Origin: Flavobacterium branchiarum
GTDB lineage: Bacteria; Bacteroidota; Bacteroidia; Flavobacteriales; Flavobacteriaceae
NCBI RefSeq assembly: GCF_030409845.1
Contig: NZ_JAUFQQ010000003.1
Location: 1,178,001-1,242,000, forward strand
Direction of reading: 5' to 3'
DNA: 64,000 nucleotides
Both the position numbers and the translations under genes were made by a program. This document shows positions 25,426 through 34,842 of this stretch, piece after piece. Each line of letters begins with the position of its first letter. The stretch's first letter is position 1. The notes beneath the pieces were generated by a model, which ran no database searches, was not told where the DNA came from, and saw only the letters and a list, made by a program, of their open reading frames with translations.

Positions 25426-26415
25426 TTATTTTGTTGCTATAAACCCTAATTGAATTGTTTGCCTGCCTCCTGATTTTCCAAACTCACCCGAAACGCTTTC
25501 TACAAAAAAGTTTCCTGATTTATCGGGATATTTGTAACCATCTATTTCGGCTATATCTCCTTTGTTTGTGGCTGGTTCTAAAAATGCTGTTATATTGCCT
25601 TCGTACCCTTTATAATTGCTTTTGGTCTGCAATCTGTTAGCAATTTGCTTTAGCAGATCAGCGGGCAATCCCGCCTTTACTTTTACAGTTTTTAGGTTGT
25701 CGTACTTGTCAGCATCTGATTTAGTGCGCTTAACTTCTCCTTGGCCGTTTTTCTCCTGGATAACTATTCTAATATTTTTATCAACCAAACGCTTTTTAAA
25801 ATCATCATCTTTTACGGTATTCCAACCTAAACGAAGTTTTACCGTTTTGCCTTTCTTTCCGTATTGAGTACCTACATACAATTCATTAAAATTGAAGTAA
25901 ACCGACAAATGCACCTCTTTTTTTAGCCATTCCAAAACCTGAATACCTGTGGCATTTTTAAATCGAACATTCTTTAAAGGAACATTTGGTATTTCAGCTG
26001 ATAAAACAATTTCAGTTCCTAAGCATAGATCAGTTAACAACTGCTTTACAGTTACGACTGAATAAGTTTTATTAAAAATGATGTCATATAATAAATAGCT
26101 ATATCCTTCACATTCAATTTTTACAGGAATCCCCATATTTACTCGCTTGATAAATCCCTCAAAACGCTTTACGTTATTACCATCATAACCAAGCAATATG
26201 TTGATTTTGTCGTTTTCTTTAAAAAGATATTCTGTACGATTATTTAGCTCTTGCTCGTCTTCGGGGCTAGTTTTAATGTTTTTTAGGTAACTAATTGTCG
26301 GCAATTCAATCGTACAGGTATCTGTAAAACTATTAACATCCGTTTTCCAAGAAACTTTTGACGGCTTTATATTTTTGTAATTTCCTATTGCTATTTCACT
26401 GGTTAAATAAAACAT
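25426..26415 (-). CDS. baseplate hub protein, Mu gp44/P2 gpD-like
   Basis: 329 aa. It begins MFYLTSEIAIGNYKNIKPSKVSW; further motifs are INILLGYDGNNVKRFEGFI, FNKTYSVVTVKQLLTDL and GIQVLEWLKKEVHLSVYFNF, matching the phage late-control/gpD hub pattern. It lies between the gp43-like protein and the spike, the expected place. Confidence 0.72.
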   Translation of the reverse strand: MFYLTSEIAIGNYKNIKPSKVSWKTDVNSFTDTCTIELPTISYLKNIKTSPEDEQELNNRTEYLFKENDKINILLGYDGNNVKRFEGFIKRVNMGIPVKIECEGYSYLLYDIIFNKTYSVVTVKQLLTDLCLGTEIVLSAEIPNVPLKNVRFKNATGIQVLEWLKKEVHLSVYFNFNELYVGTQYGKKGKTVKLRLGWNTVKDDDFKKRLVDKNIRIVIQEKNGQGEVKRTKSDADKYDNLKTVKVKAGLPADLLKQIANRLQTKSNYKGYEGNITAFLEPATNKGDIAEIDGYKYPDKSGNFFVESVSGEFGKSGGRQTIQLGFIATK

Positions 26416-27063
26416 TTATGGTATAATTAAATCTTGTATATAATCCGTTTCAAGGGTCATCGAAAAGGGACGTATCCAGACTGCTTTTCCTTGTACTTCT
26501 GGAAAATCCAAACTGCCAATAACTACCCTACAGCTATTATCTAAAAAAATCTCAGGATAACCGCCATTTAGCTCAACAGGATAAGTACTTTCAAAAACTT
26601 GTTTTAAAGTAGTTATTTGATCTTCAGGGACCATTTTGTTTTTTCCAATCAAAAAACCTTTTATTGTAAATTTATAATCATCAATAGCAAAACACTCTTT
26701 TACTTTTCCTTTACGCTCACTTACAGGGGTTCTAACTATTTCCTTTATTAAATTAACGCCAACGGTACAGGCTTCGATTTCAATCTCTACAAAAACAGCA
26801 TTACCATTATTATCAATTGTTGTTGTTTTAAGAGTTACAGGAAACCAAATCGCCTGTCCGTAAGCACCAATTTTATTGAAAGGAATATTTTTACTTGAAT
26901 AATCAATACTACCTTTTGGACGTGTATTTTCAGTTGTTATGGAATATCCCGTTTCTTCTGTTGTAGGTTGTAACGAATCCTTATCAGTAATAAAATAAGG
27001 TGAGTTTGCAAAATAGGTTTTATATAATTTTACTAAATCAACTACTGTATTTGTACTAAACAT
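26416..27063 (-). CDS. tail protein DUF6046-like (Mu gp43 position)
   Basis: 215 aa. Recognised as the Bacteroidetes phage family with GAYGQAIWFPVTLK, IVRTPVSERKGKVKE and LDFPEVQGKAVWIRPFSMTLETDYIQDL. It follows the tape measure and precedes the hub gene, so it is likely a DNA-circularisation/baseplate-hub-adaptor counterpart. Confidence 0.65.
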   Translation of the reverse strand: MFSTNTVVDLVKLYKTYFANSPYFITDKDSLQPTTEETGYSITTENTRPKGSIDYSSKNIPFNKIGAYGQAIWFPVTLKTTTIDNNGNAVFVEIEIEACTVGVNLIKEIVRTPVSERKGKVKECFAIDDYKFTIKGFLIGKNKMVPEDQITTLKQVFESTYPVELNGGYPEIFLDNSCRVVIGSLDFPEVQGKAVWIRPFSMTLETDYIQDLIIP

Positions 27064-27065
27064 AA

Positions 27066-28775
27066 TTAAACCATTTTTGAACCGTTATATACTATTCTCG
27101 CTAAACATTCCATTACAATTCTTTCCATTTCATCAACTGATTCGTTGGCGTTCATGGTAGTAAATTGCAGGTTTTCAAAAAACTTCCCTACATGGATATT
27201 TACCACTTTTGGACCCGAACCGGAAACGGTTTCACCCGCTGATTTTCCAGATGCGTTATTTGAAGCCATTAATGAACCTCCGGCACCTAATGGCGAATCG
27301 TCTGGACTTTCATCTTTTGGTGCCTTAGGAGTAATTAAGGTTTTTGTACCTTTTACATTAATTGTATTATTGCCTTTTATCCACTTGTAAAAAGCTTCTA
27401 TTTTATTTAAAATAGGTTCTACAAGGTTGTTCCAAACCCAAAGAATGCCATCTAAAACAACACCTATAGCATCACCAATATTTTTCATGTACCAGCCAAT
27501 AAACCTAAAAACGTCCTTTAGAATTTCACTTTTACGCACAAACTCCACTATTCGACTTACAAAATCCCAAAGCTTAAGAGCTATGTTTTGGATTATTGGG
27601 TACATGACGTTAAAATTGTTTTTAGCTATTGCAACCCATTCACTCCACTTGCCTGTACCGCTAACAATTTGAGTAACATAGTCGACCGCTTTACCTACAC
27701 CGTTGGCAAATGCATCGATATAAGGTTGTGCACGCTCAATCATAGGACCAATACCGTTAGCGAACTTAATTCCCATATCGAGAAACTTATTGATAACTGG
27801 TGAAAACGCATCACCTAAATCAGATGCTGCAGTCGTAAAGTTATCCTTAACAGTGTCCCATTTTCCAGATTTTGTTTGCGATTGTGCCGCCATAGCTCCC
27901 TCATAGATACCTCCTTTAGAATTTGCCATCGCCAGAGTTTTTGCAAGGTCTTCATAAGTGACTTCCATTTCCTTGACCTGGTCAATACTTTTGCCTGTTG
28001 ATTGTGCCAACATGGTATAAATATTAATTCCGGCTATTCCAAATTGTCGGATGTCCATTGCTGTAGCTTTCCCGACCGTCTTAATTTGTTGCATATTAGC
28101 GGCCATCCTTGATAAAATATCATTTCCGCCACCAACAGCCGAAACGGCGTTAGCTAAATTCATAGTATCAGTTCTAGCTGCCTTAGCATTCAGTCCCGCT
28201 GAAATCAAAGAACGATTTACCTCTAAAAGCGAGGCAGTATCAAAAGGCGTTGCATTTGCATCCTCTCTAATATTTTTATATGCATCTTGCGCGCCCTGCT
28301 TGCCTAAAAAAGTAGTCAATCCAGTAATTGCTCGCTCTTTTTCAAAGCTTTTTTCAATCATTGTGCCAACACCAGCAGTTACCACGTTTAGCAACATTGA
28401 AACACCAGAGGAAGCTAAATTGCCAATCATAGAACCAATTGCAACGCCTCCAACACCTAAACCTTTAGAACTGCTACCAGAGGAAAAACTTGTATTGCCC
28501 GAATGACTAACCGATTGCCTTTGTAAAGAGGCTAGCTCACGTCGAGCCATTGCAATTTGACTAGGAATAGTACTTCTGCTAATTGTGTCTTCAACTTGTC
28601 TAATTTTATTCTGTAGCTCGGCAAAGCTCATTCCTAAAATACGGTTGCGACCAGTCATTTGATTAGCCGATTGACTCATCCTGTTAAACACGGACTGAGA
28701 AGTCGAACCTAATCGGGTTAGGTTCGAGCTTGCCATGTCACGCATTCTTAAAACAAAATCAATCGTGTTATTCAT
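27066..28775 (-). CDS. tail tape measure protein
   Basis: 569 aa, short for a contractile tail. It has an N-terminal coiled coil (about 30-75), a Gly-rich hydrophobic patch (about 110-145) and the TIGR02675-type segment TGLTTFLGKQGAQDAYKNIR to GGNDILSRMAANMQQIKTVG to IRQFGIAGINIY. It is followed by hydrophobic helices. It sets tail length and is threaded into the host membrane. It lies just after the frameshifted chaperone gene, as in most tailed phages. Confidence 0.85.
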   Translation of the reverse strand: MNNTIDFVLRMRDMASSNLTRLGSTSQSVFNRMSQSANQMTGRNRILGMSFAELQNKIRQVEDTISRSTIPSQIAMARRELASLQRQSVSHSGNTSFSSGSSSKGLGVGGVAIGSMIGNLASSGVSMLLNVVTAGVGTMIEKSFEKERAITGLTTFLGKQGAQDAYKNIREDANATPFDTASLLEVNRSLISAGLNAKAARTDTMNLANAVSAVGGGNDILSRMAANMQQIKTVGKATAMDIRQFGIAGINIYTMLAQSTGKSIDQVKEMEVTYEDLAKTLAMANSKGGIYEGAMAAQSQTKSGKWDTVKDNFTTAASDLGDAFSPVINKFLDMGIKFANGIGPMIERAQPYIDAFANGVGKAVDYVTQIVSGTGKWSEWVAIAKNNFNVMYPIIQNIALKLWDFVSRIVEFVRKSEILKDVFRFIGWYMKNIGDAIGVVLDGILWVWNNLVEPILNKIEAFYKWIKGNNTINVKGTKTLITPKAPKDESPDDSPLGAGGSLMASNNASGKSAGETVSGSGPKVVNIHVGKFFENLQFTTMNANESVDEMERIVMECLARIVYNGSKMV

Positions 28776-28944
28776 AACCTAAGTTTCTTCTTTTTTTGAT
28801 AATTCAAGTGCAATCCCGGTCCGATAGAAAAATGTTTCATCACCCCAATCTTTTAAGGCATTTGCTCCGAATTTCATACACCCAAATACAATCAGGTGAT
28901 CTAGTCCTGCTTTTTTATTCTGGCAATCTTTTATGCCTTTATTA

Positions 28945-29349
28945 CTAAGCGCGAAAAAACTCGGCTTTCTTCCCTTCCAAGATGTTGTTTATCTGTAAGA
29001 AAACAGAAATGAATTTTTCTTCATCTTCGATTAGGATAATATCACCATCCAACCAAAGTTGCTCCATCACCATTGCAACAGCTTTGCTCAGTCCGGCACT
29101 TCCTATCGCTTCCATATAGTCGCCTAAGTCATCGGCTGTCGGAGGTCTTAAAACTGCCAAGTCAGTTTCGTGTTTTAAATAGATCAACTTACGGCCTCCA
29201 GCTAGTTGCTTCCATTCCTCTAACTTTGGCTCCCCAAATTTTTCGATATATGGTGTTAAATCAAACTCTTTAAGTTTTTCAACTTCTTTGGCTTTACGAT
29301 TAGCGAAAGCGCCTTTTAAATTTCCTTTGTTTACTGCAGTTTTTGTCAT
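28945..29349 (-). CDS. tail assembly chaperone (Mu gp41-like), with frameshift extension to 28779
   Basis: The 134-aa product ends in AEFFRA. An overlapping frame with no start codon of its own near its beginning continues from the poly-T stretch (plus-strand A6 at 28954-28959) to a stop at 28779. It adds about 58 residues (beginning ALSNKGIKDCQNKK) and ends 4 bp before the tape measure gene. The frame needed is +1 (or -2); at TTT TTT CGC, tRNA-Phe can re-pair with TTC on moving one base. Frameshifted chaperone pairs before the tape measure are a general phage trait. Confidence 0.75.
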   Translation of the reverse strand: MTKTAVNKGNLKGAFANRKAKEVEKLKEFDLTPYIEKFGEPKLEEWKQLAGGRKLIYLKHETDLAVLRPPTADDLGDYMEAIGSAGLSKAVAMVMEQLWLDGDIILIEDEEKFISVFLQINNILEGKKAEFFRA

Positions 29350-29365
29350 TTGTTTGTTTTTGATG

Positions 29366-29800
29366 TTATGGTAATCTTACATTCATTGCCAGGTAAGGCA
29401 ATGTTATTTCTCTAAACTTTGCATTTTGTTCCAGATCAACACCTGATTCCGTAAAAGCAACACCTGAAGCGATGTATGTAGAGATTGGGTCAACCAATCT
29501 TTTTCGATATGTACAAGTGATTACAATTAGCTCATGTGGTACCTCGGTAATGTCTTCAAATCCTGCAATTCTTGCGGCTTTGTTCATGGCATCAGCTTCA
29601 AAACCTAATACCTTTATACTTCCTGAATTTTTCTTGTTACCAGATTGAATATCGATAGCTTCATCACCAGCCCCGTATAAATGTTCTTTTTCAACTTCTT
29701 TTTTGAAGCTAAACCCGCGTAATCCTTTAATTGTTCGCGTTAGAATTTTAATCTCAAAATTTGCAAATGCACACTCTGATGAACTTATATTTATATTCAT
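29366..29800 (-). CDS. tail tube protein
   Basis: 144 aa, all-beta in appearance. It carries FEIKILTRTIKGLRGFSFKK, GAGDEAIDIQSGNKKNSGSI and LIVITCTYRKRLVDP, like the Mu gp40/M family of tube proteins. It directly follows the sheath gene. Confidence 0.78.
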   Translation of the reverse strand: MNINISSSECAFANFEIKILTRTIKGLRGFSFKKEVEKEHLYGAGDEAIDIQSGNKKNSGSIKVLGFEADAMNKAARIAGFEDITEVPHELIVITCTYRKRLVDPISTYIASGVAFTESGVDLEQNAKFREITLPYLAMNVRLP

Positions 29801-29802
29801 AG

Positions 29803-30963
29803 CTATAAATTAGCAGTTAAACCTATTTTTACTTTAATCCAGGTCAAATAGCCAAGAGGCAAAACTTTGACTTCAATCGCTCCAGTGCTAGTATTAATTA
29901 TATCTACATCAGTTGGTACATTAACATCAATATCACTTACCTGACCCGCTAATTGTGATCTCAATTGTTGAGAGATTGTTTCTTCTAAATCTTTCGCATC
30001 GGTCCCATTGATGGTTCCATCAGCATTCACACGAACAGAAGTTTCTAACATTGGAGTTGCGGCTGCTGTAGCAATTCTTTGAGCTTTATCAATTATTCTG
30101 CCGTGCACTAAGATTCTGAAATCGTCATTAGTCGCCATATTATCTCTTGCAAAATAATATCCTGCTGATCCGTCACGTCGATGCATTATGATGTAACCTG
30201 CATTGGCAAAAATATCTAGTTCCTCCGGGTAATAATCTTCGATAGCTCTGTCACCGATAAATGCATCAGAAATAGTCAAAGGACCATTTTGCCCATTGCC
30301 AATTTTTATATGAGATTGGTATTTAACTGATCTGGCCAAAGCCAAAGCAACACCACTGGCGCCAGAACCATCTTTCAAATTGCTACCAAGTACAACACCC
30401 GCAAAACCATTCCCAACCGTATTAGGTTCGAACAAATCAGCTTCTAAATCGGCAACTCTACCCTCAATAAGCATTCTAACAGGCTTATTGATTGATTGCT
30501 GATATTGTCCTAATGTTTTAGATGCTAACAATGCGTCCTCTACATCTTTATCCAAAAAGAGATTTTCTGACATTGCGTAAGCCTCGCTTGGCTTGCGAAT
30601 TAACCCGACAATGGTGATTTTACCTTGTACTGAATTAAGTAACTTTTTAAGACCGTTTGCATTAGTCGAAGTAACCATTTGCGTAAGAGTCATTGTGTCT
30701 TCAACTCCAAGAATAGTTAAAGCCTTATTACCTCCCAACTCCTGATAGAACACCTCAATAGCCTTGTTTAAAAATGGTTCCGCTGCAACGGTGTAACCCT
30801 TTGCTATTGCATCATCATAACCAAAAACAGTTTCAATTACACCTATTTTAGTTTGGGCCGTTCCCATAAGTCCTGCAACACCATCCATAATTTGCAACTG
30901 ACGTTGGAGGTTGCCCGAGGCTACTGCTACAGTAACCTTTGGCGTTCCGGTTCCTAGTTCCAT
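29803..30963 (-). CDS. tail sheath protein (DUF2586-like)
   Basis: 386 aa. It begins MELGTGTPKVTVAVASGNLQ and carries RRDGSAGYYFARDNMATNDDFR and RIIDKAQRIATAAATPMLE near the C-terminus. These resemble the subtilisin-like/C-terminal domains of contractile sheaths in Bacteroidetes Mu-like phages. The sheath implies a myovirus particle. Confidence 0.78.
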   Translation of the reverse strand: MELGTGTPKVTVAVASGNLQRQLQIMDGVAGLMGTAQTKIGVIETVFGYDDAIAKGYTVAAEPFLNKAIEVFYQELGGNKALTILGVEDTMTLTQMVTSTNANGLKKLLNSVQGKITIVGLIRKPSEAYAMSENLFLDKDVEDALLASKTLGQYQQSINKPVRMLIEGRVADLEADLFEPNTVGNGFAGVVLGSNLKDGSGASGVALALARSVKYQSHIKIGNGQNGPLTISDAFIGDRAIEDYYPEELDIFANAGYIIMHRRDGSAGYYFARDNMATNDDFRILVHGRIIDKAQRIATAAATPMLETSVRVNADGTINGTDAKDLEETISQQLRSQLAGQVSDIDVNVPTDVDIINTSTGAIEVKVLPLGYLTWIKVKIGLTANL

Positions 30964-31532
30964 TATTCTTGACTTTCTAAATTAGCTTTTGCTTTTGTAA
31001 TAGCCTCTAAAAGGTCTTTTTTAGAATTTGAAGCACTTTCAAGGGCTAAACCTTTAACAATTGCCTTGATGACCTCATAATCTGATTCGAAATCAAAAAC
31101 TTTCAAATCTTCAATAGTGTAAACTTTTTTGAGTTGGGTTTTAGGGGGTGTGATTGAAATTTCAAACAGCTCATCTGTTGATTCAAAAACATCAGTAGCA
31201 GAAATACTGCTATTAGTTTCGGCATTAACAAAATTGTCTTCAATCTGCTGGAAACCTAAAGAGACTAATTTATCAACTCTCAATTTTAATTTAGCTTCTT
31301 TTTCTTCAGGCGTTTCAGTTGCGATGCCAGTTTCAATATCAGGACCAAGTACTTCTATGTTCGATAATTCGTAATCACTTCTGTAATGAGAATTAACTTT
31401 ATTGTCTTTTAGCCCGTTTGCATGACTGTCAGCAGTTCCTTTAGTGTGAAATACTCTGTTGTCAGATGTAATATGACATTCATTGCTTGATGGGTGTCTG
31501 TCGAAATAATCGACCGCTTTTTCGTTTGACAT
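30963..31532 (-). CDS. hypothetical phage protein before sheath, HeH/LEM-like C-terminus
   Basis: 189 aa, acidic. The N-terminal 45 residues (FDRHPSSNECHITSDNRVFH, then FHTKGTADSHANGL) form a short repeat-like module. The C-terminal 50 residues (TIEDLKVFDFESDYEVIKAIV to SKKDLLEAITKAK) look like a HeH/LEM helix-extended-helix. It occupies the place of Mu gp37/gp38. Function unknown. Confidence 0.6.
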   Translation of the reverse strand: MSNEKAVDYFDRHPSSNECHITSDNRVFHTKGTADSHANGLKDNKVNSHYRSDYELSNIEVLGPDIETGIATETPEEKEAKLKLRVDKLVSLGFQQIEDNFVNAETNSSISATDVFESTDELFEISITPPKTQLKKVYTIEDLKVFDFESDYEVIKAIVKGLALESASNSKKDLLEAITKAKANLESQE

Positions 31533-31548
31533 TTTAAACAGTATTTAA

Positions 31549-32073
31549 TTAGTATTTAATAACATTTGTTTTTTGTAGCACGACAACAATTATAAAAAGT
31601 GCTAACAGGGTTAAAAACAATCGACCACAATAAATTTGAGTTAATTGCCACCACGAAAGTTCTCGTTCAACCGGATAAGGTATTTTTTTGATTATTTGTT
31701 GATGTTCTTTAGTGTAAACATCTTTCCATTGTGCAAACAACTTAATTGCCTCAGCCTTACAGTCAACGGTTAATATATTATCCTGTAAATTGACTTTTGG
31801 AGGTTCTAAATGTTTCCCTGGTGTAGACACTGGTTTTACATCTTTATTCATAACGACCTTTCCGTTAACACATTCCAGATAGGCTTTATAATAGCTATTA
31901 TCTTGTGGGATTTTAAAAGTTGTATCGCGTACTACTTCTTTTGTAGTTACCGTTGTAGTGGTTTCGATTGTTGTTGGCGGTACAACACTAGAGCTTTTAC
32001 AAGCCACTAGTGTTGTAGCCAAAACAACAAAACAAAAAATGGACAGACAGAATTTTAATTTTAGGTTTTTCAT
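31549..32073 (-). CDS. candidate unimolecular spanin (lipoprotein with C-terminal TM)
   Basis: 174 aa. A signal peptide ends in the lipobox LVAC (Cys about 25). A Pro/Thr-rich periplasmic region follows, and a strong transmembrane helix lies near the C-terminus (about 148-168, LFLTLLALFIIVVVL). An outer-membrane lipid anchor and an inner-membrane helix in one protein is the u-spanin plan, which fuses the membranes in the last lysis step. The gene overlaps the endolysin gene by 4 bp. Confidence 0.65.
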   Translation of the reverse strand: MKNLKLKFCLSIFCFVVLATTLVACKSSSVVPPTTIETTTTVTTKEVVRDTTFKIPQDNSYYKAYLECVNGKVVMNKDVKPVSTPGKHLEPPKVNLQDNILTVDCKAEAIKLFAQWKDVYTKEHQQIIKKIPYPVERELSWWQLTQIYCGRLFLTLLALFIIVVVLQKTNVIKY

Positions 32074-32525
32074 ACTCTTAAATATGCTTTAATTGTGGAT
32101 TTGTTTCGTTTTCTTCGACACACTTTGTAACCTTCCCGGCTACCATCATCGTTAGTATTACCTTCAATGGTGTGGATAATGTTTTTTTCTACCTTTTCAA
32201 CTAATCCAGTATGTCCTTGACCTTTGCCAAAGTCCATGATAAAAATGTCTCCGGGCTGTGGTTCCTTAACTACTAATTCTTTTTTAAAGTTTAGCATTGC
32301 CAAAACTCCTGCAGTTTTTGCAAGAGGATTTGTGATACCTAATTGTATTGATGCTTCTTTGGTGCACCAATAAACAAATGCCATACACCAAGCATAGCCT
32401 TTGCCAAGTCCTACAGACTTTAAATATTTTTCTACTGCTGGACCTGCGTTACTGTTTTTTGGAATTTCTTCAACTCCTAACTGTGTAATCGATACAGCTA
32501 ATGTTTTTTGTCCTAATGTGCTCAC
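32070..32525 (-). CDS. endolysin, CHAP-type amidase/peptidase
   Basis: 151 aa. The catalytic Cys is in GYAWCMAFVYW (about residue 47) and the His in GHTGLVEKVEKN (about 107), with the C-terminal HTIEGNTN carrying the acidic/Asn residue. It matches the CHAP/NlpC-like lysins of Bacteroidetes phages. It has no signal peptide, so a holin should release it. Flanked by spanin and holin candidates in one lysis cassette. Confidence 0.82.
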   Translation of the reverse strand: MSTLGQKTLAVSITQLGVEEIPKNSNAGPAVEKYLKSVGLGKGYAWCMAFVYWCTKEASIQLGITNPLAKTAGVLAMLNFKKELVVKEPQPGDIFIMDFGKGQGHTGLVEKVEKNIIHTIEGNTNDDGSREGYKVCRRKRNKSTIKAYLRV

Positions 32526-32809
32526 TATATTTTTCCGTTAAGTTGTTTGAACTTTTGTAACTCCTCCACTAGATGCTGATTTATACCCATTAATTCACGG
32601 TGTTGCGCTTCCATTGTTTTTATGGTTTCCGTTGCAGCAGTTAATCTGCTTGCCATATCGTCAAGTAAATCACGATAGTATTTTACAGCATTCACTGCAT
32701 TATCTAGTTCAGCAGCTCGATCTTCAGCAAGATTTTTTCTCTTTGAAAATATATAGGTGATTAATGCAGAAAAAAAAGCAGTTAATATTGGGAATACAAA
32801 TTGGTCCAT
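32525..32809 (-). CDS. small membrane protein, candidate holin
   Basis: 94 aa. One N-terminal transmembrane helix (about 4-21, FVFPILTAFFSALITYIF) is followed by a charged coiled coil (about 30-90). It overlaps the endolysin start by one base. The layout resembles class III or pinholin-type holins or coiled-coil membrane proteins; the holin call rests on position. Confidence 0.6.
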   Translation of the reverse strand: MDQFVFPILTAFFSALITYIFSKRKNLAEDRAAELDNAVNAVKYYRDLLDDMASRLTAATETIKTMEAQHRELMGINQHLVEELQKFKQLNGKI

Positions 32810-32823
32810 GTAGTTGTTTTAAA

Positions 32824-32856
32824 AAAAGGTTTCTACTATAGGCGTAGAAACCTTTT
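32824..32856 (-). terminator. terminator after major capsid gene
   Basis: AAAAGGTTTCTAC pairs perfectly with GTAGAAACCTTTT around a 7-nt loop, between the capsid stop and the lysis cassette. It probably lowers read-through after the highly expressed capsid gene. Confidence 0.75.
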
Positions 32857-32880
32857 GGATATATATAATATTTTAATTCA

Positions 32881-33837
32881 TTAAGCAGATTGAACTACAA
32901 CTCCAACACCTTTCCAGTCTTCACGACGACAACGACCGCCCATTTTTACAAGTCCTGAGTGAATATCGCCATAGTACAATGGGTTCTCCATGTCTTGGAA
33001 AAGCTTAGTATCTCCCAATGACTTGGTTACACTGTTCTTTTGCCAAAAGATGCTTGCCAGATTATCAGTTGCAGCCAAAGCCTCTCCAGGTAATCTAAAC
33101 ACTCCCGCAGATGATAATGCTAATACTGAACTTCTTTCAAGAATTGTAAAACCCGCATATTTTCCAACAACACCATTAGCCAAATCAGCAGTAGCTTGAA
33201 AGGCCGCCATTTCGTTTGTGGTTAATGAATTTTGAAACTGTTTTAACATAAAACTTTCAAGCATTGCGTAACGATCTTGTTTTGGCACATTGTCTTTATT
33301 AAAAGTTGCCTGCATAAGATCAAACTCTGCGAATGTGAATCCTTTTCTAGTACCAGTCTGGCCATCTACTGGATTTACAGCTGTTGCAGTACCGGCAGTA
33401 CCGATATGTCTTGCAACGGGTAAAAATTCAACAGTTGTGCCACCGCCAACGGCAGGTTTGATACCTTTAATCCAGTTATACGTCAATTCGTCACCAATAC
33501 TTTCTGCTAAGGTGTCGGTATGATCTGCTAAAAGGCTATCTTGTTTTTCGTAGCTGATTTCAAGTGTTTCAGAAGTCAACAGTGCTGTTGGATCTGTTGT
33601 AAATACGTCAAGTACATAAGCAATTGCAGTATCACCTCTTTGAACCGCTGTAGCCGCCCCAAAACCTCTATTTTTTACAACATTTGGTTTAGCTCCCGCT
33701 TGTGGAATATAGACAACAGAACCACCAACAATAAATTTGCTTTCATCAAAACAAAGTGCAATGTGTGGATTTGTTTTACGTAGTTTCTCTACGATATAAG
33801 ATGCCCAAAACTCTTGGGGTATTTTTGGATTTGCCAT
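32881..33837 (-). CDS. major capsid protein (Mu T/gp34-like)
   Basis: 318 aa. It opens MANPKIPQEFWASYIVEKLRK, then VYIPQAGAKPNVVKNR, AIAYVLDVFTTDPTALL and near the end HSGLVKMGGRCRREDWKGVGVV. It follows the protease/scaffold gene and precedes a strong terminator, the usual pattern for a capsid gene. The HK97-type fold is inferred. Confidence 0.8.
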   Translation of the reverse strand: MANPKIPQEFWASYIVEKLRKTNPHIALCFDESKFIVGGSVVYIPQAGAKPNVVKNRGFGAATAVQRGDTAIAYVLDVFTTDPTALLTSETLEISYEKQDSLLADHTDTLAESIGDELTYNWIKGIKPAVGGGTTVEFLPVARHIGTAGTATAVNPVDGQTGTRKGFTFAEFDLMQATFNKDNVPKQDRYAMLESFMLKQFQNSLTTNEMAAFQATADLANGVVGKYAGFTILERSSVLALSSAGVFRLPGEALAATDNLASIFWQKNSVTKSLGDTKLFQDMENPLYYGDIHSGLVKMGGRCRREDWKGVGVVVQSA

Positions 33838-33849
33838 AATTAAATTGGA

Positions 33850-34842
33850 TTATGAATTAGGATATTTTTCTTTTTTTAATTTATCGTACAAATCAGGAAG
33901 CTGAATACGTACGGTTTCTAATTGGTCAGATTGGTATAAATCATCCCATTTTTTTCCAGCAAATACGGAAGCGTCTTTATTATCTCCCAACTGATCTGTA
34001 ATCAATGTTTGCGCTGGCATCGCATCGATTAAGTCTTTTAAACCTTTTGGATCAGCTTTAAAGCTTTCTCCTAATTTTGCAGAAACTTCCTTAGTTAATT
34101 TCTTGTCAGCTTCACCTTTTGAAAGTAAGTCTTGAACTTCTTTGGCTACATGTGAATCTTTCAAATCAGACAATTCTTTTTCCTTTTCAGTTAAAGCTTT
34201 GGTTTTATCTGCTAAATCTTTTTGCAGTCCAGGTATTTTATTGGCTTTGTCAATTAAGTCCTGAAATGCACCGTTTGCATCTTCATCACTTGAATTGTCA
34301 CTTAAATTCAATGCGGTCAAAAAGCCCGCGGTTAAAATGATTTTTTTCATGTTATTGGGTTTAGTTTTTTTTAAATCTGAAAGGTTTAATTCGTTGTCAT
34401 CAATATCAAAAAGATCGGCAAGTGCATTGTAATTGCCCGGAATATCAACAAGCGATATTTCACGAGGAAACCACTTTGTAATAGTAGGTCCTGTTTGATC
34501 TGGCAACATCAATGATTTTAAGTCGGTATAATCCAACACAACTATTTTTCCAACGCTGGCCGCATTCAAGAAACCGTTTTCGATCTCTGAAACAATCGTC
34601 TCACCTTGTGGATGAGCCAAATTGATAATCGGTTTTGCATAAACCTTATCATTATCGATTCTAAAGTCTTCCCAACGCACCACAACACCGTTGTCGCGGT
34701 TGTGCATTTTAAAACCGATAGGGTTTTTCTTGACTTCATCTACCAATAAACCAGACGTTAAACATCGATAGCCATATACATTCACTGAGTCGTCAGTGAT
34801 GCAAAATTCTTTATCGATTTTTTTCTGTTTTGGTGTACTCAT
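33850..34842 (-). CDS. head maturation protease with scaffold domain (Mu I/Z-like)
   Basis: 330 aa. The N-terminal half (about 10-150) is protease-like: NGVVVRWEDFRIDNDKVYAK, IENGFLNAASVGKIVV, ITKWFPREISLVDIPGN. The C-terminal half has a coiled coil (about 200-235) and a charged tail, as in scaffolds. An internal in-frame ATG at 34350 (MKKIILTAGF) would give the 166-aa scaffold alone, like Mu Z nested in I. Catalytic residues cannot be fixed by eye. First gene of the leftward late operon. Confidence 0.75.
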   Translation of the reverse strand: MSTPKQKKIDKEFCITDDSVNVYGYRCLTSGLLVDEVKKNPIGFKMHNRDNGVVVRWEDFRIDNDKVYAKPIINLAHPQGETIVSEIENGFLNAASVGKIVVLDYTDLKSLMLPDQTGPTITKWFPREISLVDIPGNYNALADLFDIDDNELNLSDLKKTKPNNMKKIILTAGFLTALNLSDNSSDEDANGAFQDLIDKANKIPGLQKDLADKTKALTEKEKELSDLKDSHVAKEVQDLLSKGEADKKLTKEVSAKLGESFKADPKGLKDLIDAMPAQTLITDQLGDNKDASVFAGKKWDDLYQSDQLETVRIQLPDLYDKLKKEKYPNS

